NCBI GenBank assembly: GCA_951230915.1
Contig: OX579641.1
Location: forward strand, 24,344,254 to 24,408,253
Direction: 5' to 3'
Source of the DNA: Antitrichia curtipendula
Lineage: Eukaryota; Streptophyta; Bryopsida; Hypnales; Leucodontaceae
Length of the DNA stretch: 64,000 bases
The stretch's first letter is position 1; every line of letters starts with the position of its first letter. A program made the position numbers and the translations under genes. The notes under the pieces were generated by a model that searched no databases, had not been told where the DNA came from, and saw only the letters and a list, made by a program, of their open reading frames with translations. Below are positions 43,747 through 56,311 of the stretch, piece by piece.

Positions 43747-46700
43747 TACGGTTATGTATTTGAATATGATCTAAGGATTAGATACTAAATTGACCTTCAA
43801 ATGAAAGATGCTAGTTGTTGAATTTTCAATCCAACGGTGTTTGTCTTATCATAGTTTAATAAATACTTCGTATTGTAAATAGTGAAATAGATGACTATAT
43901 ATATGGTTTCCACTAGACTTGTAAGGGTTAATCCCAAAGGGGGTTGAAAACATTTGTCCTATAAATGTCAGTGCTCCATTTTTCTATATGAAGATGTATT
44001 TGAATGTGCTAGAAGACTCCTATAGAATTGTAAATTTTTGTAAAGGTAGAAATACAATTAAATATAAATTTGACTTTTTCATATTAAAAATTTGACCTTT
44101 TAAAAAAAAACTTGAATAAAATGATAACATAAAAAACTTCCACAATCACTATAATTAGGATTGAATAATATGAACGTAAAGGAAAAAAATTCTAGTGAAA
44201 TCACAAATGTTCAATCTCCAATCAATTATAGAAGGATTATCCAATTTTTGGCTTCAACTTTTATTGATAAATATTGATTTATATACTAGTTGATCTTATC
44301 ATTTGACTTGATTTTATGACCTCTAGATCATATTTTACAACTATTGTTTGAGAGTCATCATTGAATTCTTCTTCTAAGTTGTATTTTATAATACATCTTC
44401 ACAATTTTGGAAATTTGAACTTCCTATCTTTAAGGGGTTTTATTTTATTTTTCTTCTTAATTTGGTAAGGTATTTCCACAAAATATTGTATACAAGACTA
44501 TAGTTAGTAATGGTCAATTCTAACTAATTATACACTCAACACGTAAACGCTTGGAATTTAGAGAAGTAGTCCAACATTGATTAGCACCAATTATTTTTGG
44601 CACACTTGTGAGCTTGACATGCACATGGCCTTATATTTGTACATACTTAGAAGATTAGTAATAAAGTCAAAAAATGTATTGCATATCGATGCCTTTAAAA
44701 ACATTGTAGTCAAAGACCCCTTCCCTCTCTTCTTGCATGTGCTAGGGGTCCTTTAGGTGGTGATCCTCTTAGAGGAAAGATGCAAAAATCTAAAGATATT
44801 GTTGGAGCATGGATATTTGCATGGTTGAGTGGACCAAGTGTATTACAGTCTACATCCATATAACTCACTACAAAGTCAGCCAAAAAAACTTCGAATAAAG
44901 AATTTGAACACAGTAATTTGGAGAAAGACATATGGTGGAGTAGGATAGGCATTGGAAATGATCCATTTAAAATCCTATAATGTGTCTTGCCAAAAATGCT
45001 TAGTAACATCATCCACTCATTTTGATACCCTAAATCTTGAAAATGCCAATGTTTCAACATTTATCCAAATTTCAATCTTGATTTTAAGCCCATCTGCAAT
45101 TTCTAATAAAATTTAGTTTTTCAATTTAAAAAAAATACATTGTTTTTATTCTTCTATGGACTTTTGAAAATATGATTCAATTCAGTCCATTCAAAATTCT
45201 ATAACTATTATTTTAAGATCAATATCAAGTAAAACAATATAATTTTTAGGTGCCTAAATCTACACTCCAACAGACAAAAAGCCACCAATACAATAACAAG
45301 AATATTCTCTTCATTAAAAAGAGTGTTATAAAATACTACATGAATTTTTTTGAATCCAATTTGCAACTTTAAAAGCCTACAACTCTTATTTTAAAGAAGA
45401 GACCTTCTAAATAATTACGCAGTTGCCTTTGCATTCAAGTTGAGAATGTATTTTCAAATTTATAGCTACAATGATGTAGTGAATTATCTACAATGTGACT
45501 TGTAATGCAAAGGCTTGCTAAAAAAACCACTGTGATATGAAAAGTGGTCCACTCAACCATGCACCCACCCACATACGCTATCCATCCTACTACATTGTGT
45601 ACTCTAAGTCAGTTTGGCATGACCACTAGCCTTTGAAATTTTACTAGAAGCAAATTGTGCTATAGGTAGAATGCCTATGACGACCATAAGATCTACAATC
45701 ACCGCAACATCATGTGGCACTTTGTTTGCAACAACACCCTCTTTAGTGCCAACAGCTAGATCAACATCTAGTATTTTGTGGCCAAGAACAACATATAGAA
45801 GATGTAAGACTCCTCCAATGGGTGGAACTTCTAAAGTGATGGAAGCAGACCCTTCCACTTTGTTTATACCTAAAGACTCCTAAGCCACACCAATATGTGT
45901 AGGTAACCTTGTAGTCTATGCCGCCTACAACAAACAACGGAGCCAACATTGCAAATTGCTACACTAGACATCGGATCAATCTTTTGTGGTGATTTACACT
46001 CCAAGACCCATTGCCATTGGCCATGATCTATAGGTGGCTACTATTCCTTTGACACTTCCACGCCCATGCACCATGAGTGGTTGATTCAATAGGGTTCTCC
46101 ACAGCCAAGCTTTAATACTATATACCATGATTGTTATCCATAGATTTGTGTGAAAAAGGTGGTTGCAATCAATAATAGCAATGATGGTCTAATATGGATA
46201 TAAACTTGTATGACAAAATGCGTACAATGACAAACTTTGAAGGGACTTTACAAAAAACCAAATTATGGCCTGTATTCACATGTCCCCGTGCCACTGATGA
46301 CTTTGTGAATGTACAAGTTCCATTGTCAATCATTGGTTGGCAATTTTGTGCAAAAACTAAATTCTGTAAGGTATTCCCATTATGATGTTGACATTGAGAA
46401 CAAACTTGCATGGAAGCACTAAAACGCTTGAAACTTCCTCATTTGAAGATTGCTTCAAGATGAGCTTCCATTAAATAAGTTTTCCATTGCACACATTGGG
46501 CCTCAAACTATTGTGCGGCAACCTAATGTATCAAAATTGCCAATGCTAAGAATGCATCACTATAATTTGGACCTCACGTTCTTCCAAGAGGGTTGAGGGA
46601 AAGCCTATATTGTCATCATCTAATAACTGCCATAACTTGTGTATCCGGTCATTACGTAGTCTTAGAAGATACAATACTTTGATTCCTCACGCTTGATTCT

Positions 46701-47115
46701 ATTGTACTATATTTGATATGCAATACCAATAAATTGTATGAAAAATACTATAGAAATCATATTGTTGCTTCAATTTCCCCCTAGAAATTAGAAAAAATTT
46801 AGTATATCAAGAAGCAAAATTTGTTAGTGAAGCTCATAATCTAGTACAACCATTTTATTTTTCATTTTTGTATTTGTGCACATTTAAGGACACTCATGGT
46901 TTCCAATTTCATGTAGGACAACAATATACCAATTTCACCTAATTGAACTTGCATAAAAGTATAGGTACATTATAACTTCTTTAATATGAATATTTTCATC
47001 TATATGTTTGAATGTTTGAAGTCCTCCCAAATGATTGGCACTATTTGAATGTATAATTAAATATGATACAATCAATGTTAGTGTGACAAGTGTGCAAGAT
47101 AGTCTTGAATGTCAT
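43747..47115. other. AT-rich stretch, no supportable gene
   Basis: Minus frames at 45060-44710 and 45858-45604 are open for 80-116 codons but lack motifs and start or splice context. No element boundaries were identified. Confidence 0.4.
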
Positions 47116-47765
47116 TTAACCCCTAAAGTTTTTTTACTATGTTTTCACCAAAAATGTTGCAAAACTGCCATTTCTAGTACATGTACCAAATTTTAGAAAA
47201 AAGACATTTTTGGACACATATAAGTATAAGATCTTGTAGAATGTTTGTTTGAAAAGATGTGGAATTTTTTTTTGAAATTTCCACCATGTAGATTGCAAAA
47301 TATTAGTATTTGAAGTGACAAAAATCTTTTTTTTGGCCCTGCAAAAAATTAGGTAGCTGCACTCCTCAAGGTCACATTTGTATGAAACAATACCCAAAAT
47401 GGTTGTGCTTCTTTGGATTCACTCTTCTAGGAAAGTTGACTACATGTTTGAAAATTTTCACATCATTAGGAATTGTACAACATTTAGGAAAAAAAGAGTA
47501 AGCAAAAAGAAGCAAAGAATGATTCAAAATACTAAATTGTTAACAATTTATTTATGGAATTGAAATATGCCAGTTCCAATGATTGCAGTGTTGTAATAAA
47601 CAATCTATATCCTATGATTTTATTTTTTTCAAAAAATATAAAAAACTAGGTAAAATAAAAGACTTCAAAATTTATCTTACTATACTATAGAGATTTGATA
47701 ACCACCCTCAAACTACTTGCAAACTAAAAATCCTCATAACTTTCACCTTATGATTAAAAGCTTTC
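47116..47765 (-). mobile_element. TTAW-family transposon, copy D, truncated
   Basis: TTAA (47116-47119) followed by CCCCTAAAG marks the family right end, inverted. Landmarks match copies A and C in order: ACTATGTTTTCACCAAAAATG, CTAGTACATGTACCAAATTT, AAGATCTTGTAG, CTTCTTTGGATTCACTCTTC and CAAACTAAAAATCCTCATAAC. Similarity ends near 47765, so about 270 bp of the left side is missing. Confidence 0.75.
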
Positions 47766-49245
47766 TTCTTGATGTCAAGTTAATTCCTTAAAGCCCATAG
47801 ATTTATAATTTTTAGAAGACCATTTTGGTTGATAATGCTATCAAAAGTATAATATTAAAATCATTTTTTATTTATATATTACTAGAATGAGCAAAGAACA
47901 TTGCATGTGTTGGTTGAAAGAAATAAGTTTTTGAAAAATAGTATTAATTTTCTATATACTTTTCAAATTTTTCTAAAAAATATGAGACCGAATTATGGTT
48001 TCTTGGTCTTTATCCCTAAAAAGATGAAGCCCATGACTATGTACTCCAACTTCAAAACCCTCTGCTTTGTATCCTCCATTTTTTTTTTGTTATTTATGAG
48101 TGAAATATATATTTTTATTTTTCGAAGATGAAATCACATGTCTTAGTGTGTCATAAAATTTTCAGATTCTTTTGGAAATATTTCAAATTATCATGAACTT
48201 TTGAAGAAAAAGTGAAGAACATCCGTATTAAATACAAAACATGCTCCAAAAAATTTGAAAGTTTCAAAATAGAAGAACATTATATAACAAACAATTGTAT
48301 TATAAATAAATGGTTTTGCGACACTAAATTCTGAAACATGGTTATAGATCTTCAACTTCAAATTCCAATATAATACTATTTTAAATTATTTTTTCAAAAT
48401 TTCAAGCAGAGTAGAAACTACACTTTGGAAGCTTCATTTTGTTATTTTTTCTCAAATACTAAAGAAATCATCTTGAGCGTGAAAATCAAGTTATAAGGCA
48501 TAAAAAGCTCAAAGTACAAAATACATTGTATAGGTTTACCGTTTTTTTGGACAAACTACGTTGTATAAAAGCACAAGACAAGTATTACAAGTATTACAAC
48601 TTGAACTTATTAACTCAATTATAATGTGGATAAAGCACTAATCAAGTTGCATCACACAAAAATGGAATGAAAATCACCCATTCTTCAATATAGGGAAAAA
48701 GAAAAGAAAAAAGGCAGTTTGACCGCAGGCGTCCTTACAGGGTTAAAGAGTTAAGCTGGGTTGCCATGACCGCTATCATCAAAGAAAGCTACAGATTAGA
48801 CCTAGTACTTGTTTGTCTCCTTTGCAAAGTTTGCAGCTAGAAGCATCATTAGCACCCAGTCTAACTTGAAAAGATGAACAGTATTCTGTCTTCCATACTT
48901 TAACTTGGTTCAAGGACAGCATGGGCACAGTTTAGGTGACAAGATGGAAACATCTTCAGGATCAGTTATACAAATAAAAAAAAGCCTCCTGCATAAAGCC
49001 ACTGGGGCTCAAAACCTTTTGAAAATATCTTACAATCGAATCTGCATGCGAGATTCAAACAAGACGCGACGCAGTTTTACAACCATCATTTTCAGTGCTA
49101 AAACATTTGGCACAAAAACATGAAATGTAGGTGACAATGGGGGACTGAGATGCAAGACATGGGAATAGTCTGGAAGGCAAATACGACATCTATTGGGAAA
49201 CGGAATAGTGGCTAAATATACTGAAACCAGAGGCTTTGGCATTTC
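47766..49245. other. no supportable gene
   Basis: AT-rich to about 48.7 kb, then more balanced. The end may be the 3' flank of the minus-strand fragment at 49246-49357. Confidence 0.4.
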
Positions 49246-49357
49246 TTACAAGTCCTTGAGTAAATCTGTGCTACGATCCTTGTCATCTAAAATCTGAAGA
49301 AAGTTAGCTTGAAAGATGAATTTTTCTGTCTGTGGCCACTTCAACAAATGCTCGAAG
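49246..49357 (-). CDS. exon-like 36-residue C-terminal fragment, unknown family
   Basis: On the minus strand an acceptor-like TTTCAG (ending at 49358) is followed by 36 codons and a TAA (49248-49246). The peptide is strikingly protein-like: FEHLLKWPQTEKFIFQANF, then LQILDDKDRSTDLLKDL at the end. I do not recognise it. Possible upstream exons on the same strand (about 49430-49590, reading RALATFSNASRFPDVP in one frame) are not secure. A telo-box pair lies at 49986-50000, where a minus-strand promoter might be. It may be the tail of a real small gene or a degraded copy. Confidence 0.3.
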
Positions 49358-49985
49358 CTGAAATCTCAGCAGTTTTTAATATGTAGATTAGCCAATTTCT
49401 TCACAACGTACACGAGCCTCTGATCAGAGTTTGTAAATTGGGAAACGGAACTGTTGGCACGTCGGGAAATCTGCTTGCATTAGAGAATGTGGCAAGCGCA
49501 CGGTCTTTATGAGTGGGATTGTTTGATCACCTCCAGCGAAGAAACCATTTGGAGCTGCCGGGAATCTCTTCCTCAATCAATATATACAGCACTACGATGC
49601 CTCAAAGAAACAATCGACATTGTAGCTTCGAGACCCTTCCAACCACCCTAAAACTTGAACCTAATCTGAAAGAAACTGGCCAATTCAGAAGTCCGCAAAA
49701 CTGGTCATTCTTTACTAAGAGTACCATCCGCAATTCCCAGCAGTCTAATGAGAAGCTATAGTAAGGGTCAAGAGATAACGAAAGATGAGTAGCTAGGGAA
49801 AAAATTGTGATTTTGAGATGCATGTCACAAAGGCGATGATGATGTGTAGCCTAAACTCCAAATTCTAACCCTCTGTGAAAGTCCCGATCCCGCAAAGGCT
49901 GCTTAAATCCTCGAAGACGGAGACAAGCTCAGCTCAGCTCAGGCGAGTTTCTGATGTCGATGAAAAGTCACCGCCAATTTCTCTT

Positions 49986-50000
49986 AAACCCTAAACCCTA
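49986..50000. promoter_or_regulatory. telo-box pair
   Basis: AAACCCTAAACCCTA contains two overlapping AAACCCTA words. Telo-boxes are common near the start sites of plant growth and translation genes. The direction of any transcript here is unknown. Confidence 0.4.
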
Positions 50001-51816
50001 GAATGTAATGCTCTCTGTGTGACGTCCACCTCAAACAACGAAGCATCAAGAGAGATGAAGAAAACCAACGGCGAAGGTGTAACATGCCCACCGAATTCGG
50101 TTCGCATCACTGCTGGAGCTGGTGTTTTTTTACTTGCACCACAATCGTTTCACCATGCCAAGGGTTTTCTTGAGATGTGAAGAGACGCCACCTTCTTGAT
50201 GAGTTGTTCATAGTTGCCAGTTCACAATTCCAATCAGCAAGTCTGTCCGGAACTTGTCACCAATTGGACTCCATTCATGGTGGGCTCAATGATGATTGTA
50301 GGTTCCGTTTCCTGTGTCCTAGTGCAAATTAAAGCTCTGTCTGTTGCATGGCCAGATGCGGAACACAAGTTTTGGATGCCGGTGGGAGTGGCAGCGCACT
50401 CACTTAATTACGAAAAGCTCAGGGTGAGGCATGTCACAATCGGTACCTGTAGAATGATCCAATTGGAGTTTCAAGGCCGGCATGAATGAACAAGATCGAT
50501 GAACATCCCACCTGAGGCACTCCACGTACGCGGTGGCCAGGGAGGGATTTTCTTTCTCCTCGCTATGGTGTGCTTCCTCTACAAACAATTCCTGGCTCCA
50601 AGGTAGGATTTTGCCGCCCTTGCCGCCTTCGCAACGAACGATCTCCAAGGTACAACTATGTTCAACAATGTTGCTACTGTCTTCACATGCGAGGGATCAC
50701 GTTGCGGTCAAAATTCAATAGTGTTGGATACTTTGAGAAAACCCAAATTGGAGCCTCAATTTTTTCTAAAGAAGTTTCAATACTACAGCATGTGTTGCAT
50801 CATGTGTTGCTTTTAGTTGATTTGTCCAAATTCAGTATTTACTGACCGACACATGGAATGCTCTTCACTGAACGTGGTGACATATAATTTCAAGGTCCCA
50901 TCAGAATTCTACTTTTCAAAATATGATCGATTCAATTTGTGCATCTCAAAAACCTTGGTCTATCTTTTAGCACCACACCTAGAATACATGTTTGTAATTC
51001 TGAAACTCAAGCTCTCCACTTGCAATCATGCACAAAATGCATGTACAGGTAGAACCTCTCGTAGTGCATATTATGCAATAAGAGAGTTTGCAAACTGTAG
51101 GTGGGTTTGGGCGTGATTCAAGATGGAAAGTTTGCAAACAAAAGGTGGCCTCTTTAAATGCATAAACCTCTTGTAGTACATAGTCCCAACACCATATAAG
51201 GTAAGATCCTCACCTCCCTAGCCTTGACACAAATTACAAGGTAGGATTGAAGGGTTTTACATTGCACCAACTGAATGAGCAATTTGGGTGATCCACATAT
51301 ATCCAACAGTTTCCGATTCCAAAAGGAACAAACATTCATGGAGAAGGAGATGAAGATAAGTGTGGGTTTCACAGCATGGATTAGGTAAGAGAAGTTATTA
51401 CGAAATGCGTAGAAATTAGACAAAAATGGAGGAAAAATGGTTACCAAAAAACATGATTCTAGTTTGGGAGACCAAAGAAGTGATGATCCAATTCATAGAG
51501 CAAGGTTCAAGACCCCTTTGGCAAGTGGGAGACAACCTCAAGTAACCCTTGAAAGATAGCGTGAAACAATGTGACCAATCAAAGGCATGAGGTACATTGA
51601 TATGTCCCATTTGTGAGTGGGTTTAGCATCACCTAAAAAATTACTAATACATTTGTGAAAATTGGTACAATACAATAATATTCCAACCTACACTAATTCA
51701 AAATAATGTGACTTTGGTAAACTAGTGTCTTTATGCACTATTTGGATAAATTACTGTAGTGGAATCTATGATGGAGTCCTCTCGGAGATTCTAGAAGCAT
51801 TTTTGGAAAGGAAGCA
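50001..51816. other. no supportable gene; upstream region of the F-box gene
   Basis: Balanced composition to about 51.1 kb with open frames of 80-99 codons (50214, 50570 and 50817 plus). None has a recognisable motif. The last few hundred bases precede the F-box gene and must include its promoter; no clear TATA box was identified. Confidence 0.4.
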
Positions 51817-51843
51817 ATGACCGACGCAATAGAGTCGGGATGA
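51817..51843 (+). promoter_or_regulatory. 8-codon upstream ORF overlapping the F-box start
   Basis: ATG at 51817 opens eight codons ending in TGA at 51841-51843. The stop overlaps the main ATG (51840-51842) as ATGA. Such an arrangement could dampen or couple translation of the main frame; this is inference from position only. Confidence 0.45.
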
Positions 51844-54800
51844 TGAATCAATGGATGGCCAAAAGGAACTATAAAGCCAAGAAACAACAAACCACCACAA
51901 TTTTGGTAAACCCTTCTTCCTTGAAGAAAGAGAAGTTGCCCGTAGAAGCTGTGGAGCGAGTGCTAGTGCACTTGCCTGTCCCGTCGCTCATCCGCGCCCG
52001 GTGTGTTTGCAAGAGATGGCGCACCCTCATCGCCTCCCCACAGTTCTTGACTAGGCGAGCTCAAATTCCTATCGTAGCACACTTCCCCTACTTCCCCATG
52101 GTGTTCTCCCAAAGCTATGGCCGAAAGTGTTGTGCTTTTGATTTTGCCAATTATAGGTGGCAACGGCTTGCGCCCCTGGACTTTGTTCCTTACAAAGTGG
52201 CCTATGTTGCTGGTGTAGGCGGACTCTTGTGTCTCCGCAACTGCTTCGAATTGCTCGTGGTGAGCAATTTCATCTCCCTTTTGTTAGAATTCCTCGATTA
52301 TTTAGACTAATATTCAAGGTAAGTCACTCTATTGTAGCCACAATTTGATCTCTTAGAGGGTTGAGGTTAAGTCAATTCTATTTTCATATATGCATGGAGA
52401 GACTATATTCACAATAACAAAAAGTGCAATCATATTTTTATCAATGTAGTTATGAATTTAAGAAATATTTTGCCCTAAAGTCTATACGTGCCACTAGGAT
52501 ACTTTCAAAATTGATAGAAAATTATTCCATAACATTGGTTGTCATCTTGCTTACTTGGAATGACTATAATTTTTTCCTAAAATAACCTCTATTTTTTATG
52601 ATATTAAACCTATAAAAATTGATGATCCAATTGTAGTCATACAGACACTTCTAAATTTATGCTATTACACCTCAAAATGATGTTGTCACATTTAGAAACA
52701 AACACTATGACTTCACGTATTTCAAAAAAGGATAAAAAGTATTTTAAAATGAGACTTTTCATTTTGCTATAATCAAACCATTCCTAAAATGGTAGAAATA
52801 GTCAAATGGACACAATAGATTGTCTTACTTTAGTTCATAATTAGAAACATTTCTCCTTTTGTCATGGTTAAGAGTTCATGATGCAAACTTGACGGTATTA
52901 ATTTGTCCTACTAGTGTATGCGATACTAATTGACCATTATTTGTATAAGTTTCCACTAAATAAATATTAGTGTAGAAGAACTTAATAATGCAAGTCAAGT
53001 CTAGTAAAATAACCTCTTTGAAGTTAGCAATGTCACGAGTATTTTGTCCACACTCATAGGATAAATCAATGCTACCAATCTAAAACTCACCCTTTCATAT
53101 CAAAGAAGGATCCCCAAAACTTGAGCAAAATGATTAATTTCAATTCTTATAAAATAGAATCACTCAAACTTGAGCAAAATTCTTTGATGACCGGCATGAT
53201 TTTTTGTTATTGAGATGTGATTATTAGTCAAATGTAAACAAATTGTGATTGAAGTTAGATGATGTCCAAGAATGACATTTGAATATTGCAAGTAAAAATC
53301 ATATTAAATGTTCGTATTTGAAACACTATTTTTTCAAAACCTCATCACTAATTTCATTGTGCTTGTATTGAACAAAAGAATGCTAGCATGTGAGTATAAA
53401 ATCTATACGTTGATGAACCTAAGAGTCTATATTATATACCTTCTATAGTTATAGGTGTCATTGTTATAGGTACCTATATTATAGACTCTTTCCATATTAT
53501 AATGTACCTATATTATAGGTACATATATTATAAACACCTTCAAATGGTTGTAGGTGCATATCTACAATTAGGTTCAAGGCTTGTAGGCTTATATTTTTGC
53601 GCTCACGCACTAGAATTGTAGGTCTTGAACATTGTGCAATGAAAGTCTAGAATGACACACTTGGAGTAATACACTGAATTTTGAGTGATCCTTCTTTTTA
53701 TATGAAAGTAACCCCAAATGACCATTCAGACAATTGGAGGTCTTGTTAGAGGTTAATTTTAGTAGTGATGTGCAACAAATGTTTTTTTATATTGGCAAAA
53801 ATTTAATCAAAATAAAATTTTCTTGAAACTCATTTTTTGTCCAAATTACCAATTTTTTTGTTGCCTAATGATGGATGAGAATTGATCAAAATGGAATGAA
53901 TAAAGTACAAATGTAAAAGAAAAAAGTGATATGTTTGCAAAAACTATCCCATCTAGATTCTGCCCTAAGATGTATAACCATGCATAATTTTGACATGTAT
54001 GAGAGAGTCTAGGATTGATTTTAGGTACACAACACCTATTTTCAACACTTTGAAAATTCATAGTTTGTTCATATGGAGTTCAAAATATACATTCTAGGAA
54101 ACTCTTGAATCCTCTTTCAACTACCAACAAGATCTAACAAAAGCTTTTACAACTCAATAATAGTAACCATCCTCAAACTCTTATTAACAAATCCTTATCC
54201 GGGCCCAGTTTAAGTGTTACTCCCTTACACACGAAAATGAAAAAATGAAAAAATGAATTCTATCCCTAATGGCTCCCCAATGCATTTTATTGTGGCCCCT
54301 CAAGAGAAATTTTCTATAATAAATCCTTACGAATCCCACTGATGTTGTGCAGGTGTGTAACCCTATCACCCGTCAGTGGAAGCACCTCCCCCGCTCCTCC
54401 GGGCAACTCTGCGTGGGCCAGAGCCTCATCCACATGGTTTCATCCAACATGGTTTCATCCAACACCAACCACCGCCGACCCTTCTACAAAATCATCACCA
54501 TCTCCGCAGGCACATCCAAAACCGAGGTTTACGACAGCTCGTCCTCCACCTGGACCATCACCTCCCCCAGCCTCCCTCCCGGCGTCACCTGCATCCGCGG
54601 CCGCACGGCTGCGTTCTGCCACAGCTTCCTCTACTGCATCGTTGACGAAGGCGTCGCCTCCAAGCTCAGCGGCGTCATCGCTTACGACCTCCACCTCGCG
54701 GTCTGGAGCTCCATGCTCATCGCTCTTCCCTCAGGCTTCGGGGAAGCTCGCTCTTCCAACTCTTTGCAGCCCGGCAGCTTGGCGGCTTCACTCGTCGAGT

Positions 54801-55147
54801 GCCGGGGCCACGTCATGCTGGTGGCGGAGAAGATGCAGCTTGGGGTGACCCTTGTTTTTATATTTGAGCTGCAGCTCATGAATATCACTTGGCTGGAAGT
54901 CTCCTCGCTGCCGCAGGAGGGAGGGGGAGAGTTCGAGAGCTTCAAGCAAGGGTTGAGGTGCGATGGAGTGGTGGTGTACGGGAGCTTGATCTGCTTGACG
55001 AGTCAGAGTGGGGACATGGCGGTGTTGGATTTGGAGACGGGGAGGTGGAGGAGGTTGCCGGAGTGTCCGCTCGCGGTCGGGAAGGCGGCGGAGGGGATGG
55101 ATGTCGCGGTGTTTCCGTTCCTGCCCTCGCTGGATGCGCAAGTGTGA
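51840..55147 (+). CDS. F-box protein, kelch-like C-terminus (two exons)
   Basis: Exons 51840-52259 and 54353-55147 join in phase 0 to give 404 residues. The F-box lies at about residues 32-72 (KLPVEAVERVLVHLPVPSLI, then CVCKRWRTLI), the Skp1-binding surface of SCF ubiquitin ligases. After the splice the classic VCNPITRQWKHLP of plant F-box/kelch proteins appears at about residue 141. It is followed by kelch-like strands (TEVYDSSSSTWTI; VIAYDLHLAVWSS; MAVLDLETGRWRRLP). The junction is supported because LLCLRNCFELLV plus VCNP restores the usual family context. Exon 2 is GC-rich in third positions, unlike the AT-rich 2.1-kb intron. A second Met follows the first. The substrate is unknown. TGA stop. 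Confidence 0.87.
52260..54352 (+). other. 2.1-kb intron of the F-box gene
   Basis: Donor GTGAGC at 52260, acceptor TTGTGCAG at 54352. AT-rich and free of coding signal. It contains a short palindromic repeat at 53421-53490 and, near 53940-54130, a diverged dispersed repeat shared with 35700-35960. Confidence 0.8.
53421..53490. repeat. palindromic repeat inside the F-box intron
   Basis: AAGAGTCTATATTATA and its complement TATAATATAGACTCTT-like bracket a 70-bp segment with TATAGGTACCTATA. The word ACCTATATTATAGG recurs to about 53530. Confidence 0.7.
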
Positions 55148-56220
55148 CAGGAAGGTAAGAAAACCTAAAATGGAACACTGCGCGAAATGGATCGCCTGTA
55201 TTAGAGTTTGAAAGGATGCACATGATCTGCAGAATTGTCTGTACCTTGTAAAGTAAGAGCAGAGCCACTAGTCCTCGGATCCACATAATGGATTAGGACT
55301 AAAAGAATACACATAATCTGCAGAATTGTCAACCACTTTCAATGGAAGAGCAGAGTCACGAGTGATGGAATGATCTGTTTTCTTTTGAGAGCGCTAAATC
55401 AACCCTAGTATGGCAGTTTGTAACAATGCAGGTGTGTTTTGGAAGAGTAGTGGCCATGCTCTAACCAAATTTTAAGATTTAAGATGATGAGTTTATTGGA
55501 GCAACCTATGGGATTTGAAGCATGGAGGGGTTATTAAACCTAAAAAGATCATCGAACCTCCTTTGGCACATACTCTTCTAAGGTTGATATAATAATCTAA
55601 GATTAGTGAACCATTGCTTAGGTTTTCCTCGCTCCATTTTTTATCCCCCTATTTGCTAACGCCATAGACTACCAGTATATTGGAATTAAATTGTAATAAC
55701 CCCGTGCAACCATTTGGCAACGTGCTCTACTGTGCAAGCAGGGTAGTAAAGATATGGCAATGAGCAACCACAACCTTTGTTCTCTTCTATTGCTACAATG
55801 ATAGAAGATGTAGTCGCAGTAACGACATCATCGAGGTTTGATAACTTGAAATCAACTCTGATGACGATGTCCGCATTTGACTTCTTCAATTTCACATCCA
55901 AAACGCCCCAAATAAGCATGACGTTACTAGAATGCTATAGCATTGCGACAATCGAACAATGTTGCATGTCGAAAGACATTCAAGACGTATGAAGTGAGTT
56001 TCTGGACTGGATATGTCCATTCTCTAAGATTGGGCGATAAAACAGAGGACAATAAGTGGTATGGAAATAATATATAACAATCTTATTTAACATGGAATGC
56101 TTGTTTTTTGAACTGCAAAACCGGTACAGAAGGGATCAGCAAACATGTGCAACTAACTTTTATAGACAATTGGAGCAGTACGGAATTCTTCGTGAAATGC
56201 GGGATGTCATTCGAAACCGC
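55148..56220. other. intergenic, no gene seen
   Basis: 3' flank of the F-box gene, including a repeated phrase (CACATAATCTGCAGAATTGTC-like at about 55217 and 55311, about 94 bp apart). No supportable coding region precedes the tRNA gene. Confidence 0.5.
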
Positions 56221-56225
56221 AAAAA
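56221..56225 (-). terminator. Pol III terminator of tRNA-Met
   Basis: A run of five T on the minus strand starts three bases after the tRNA 3' end, the usual RNA polymerase III stop signal. Confidence 0.85.
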
Positions 56226-56227
56226 CG

Positions 56228-56311
56228 TGGGGCGAGAGAGGCTCGAACTCTCGACCTCAGGATTTCTCTTAGCTATGAGACCTACGCGCTAGCCAACTGC
56301 GCCACCGCCCC
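56228..56311 (-). tRNA. tRNA-Met: elongator tRNA-Met (CAU) with a 10-nt intron
   Basis: All parts fold on the minus strand. The acceptor stem is GGGGCGG with UCGCCCC. The D arm is GCGC...GCGC with AGUUGGCUA loop. The anticodon loop CUCAUA carries CAU. A 10-nt intron follows position 37. The T arm is GAGAG-UUCGAGC-CUCUC and the discriminator is A. This is the plant elongator tRNA-Met, a family known to carry an intron at this site. The top pair of the anticodon stem (31-39) is U-U, as in other plant copies. The internal A box (TGGCGCAGTTGG) and B box (AGTTCGAGCCT) are present, and a T5 terminator follows. The mature length is 74 nt before CCA addition. Confidence 0.97.

Noticed and set aside
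45604..45858. An 84-codon minus-strand frame as a gene
   Set aside because: Hydrophobic and Val-rich but without motif, splice context or start context; the opposite strand is equally open.
54342..54848. A 168-codon frame over F-box exon 2 as a separate protein
   Set aside because: It is an alternative-frame shadow of exon 2, Ser/Pro-rich because of high GC; the kelch-like frame carries the family motifs.
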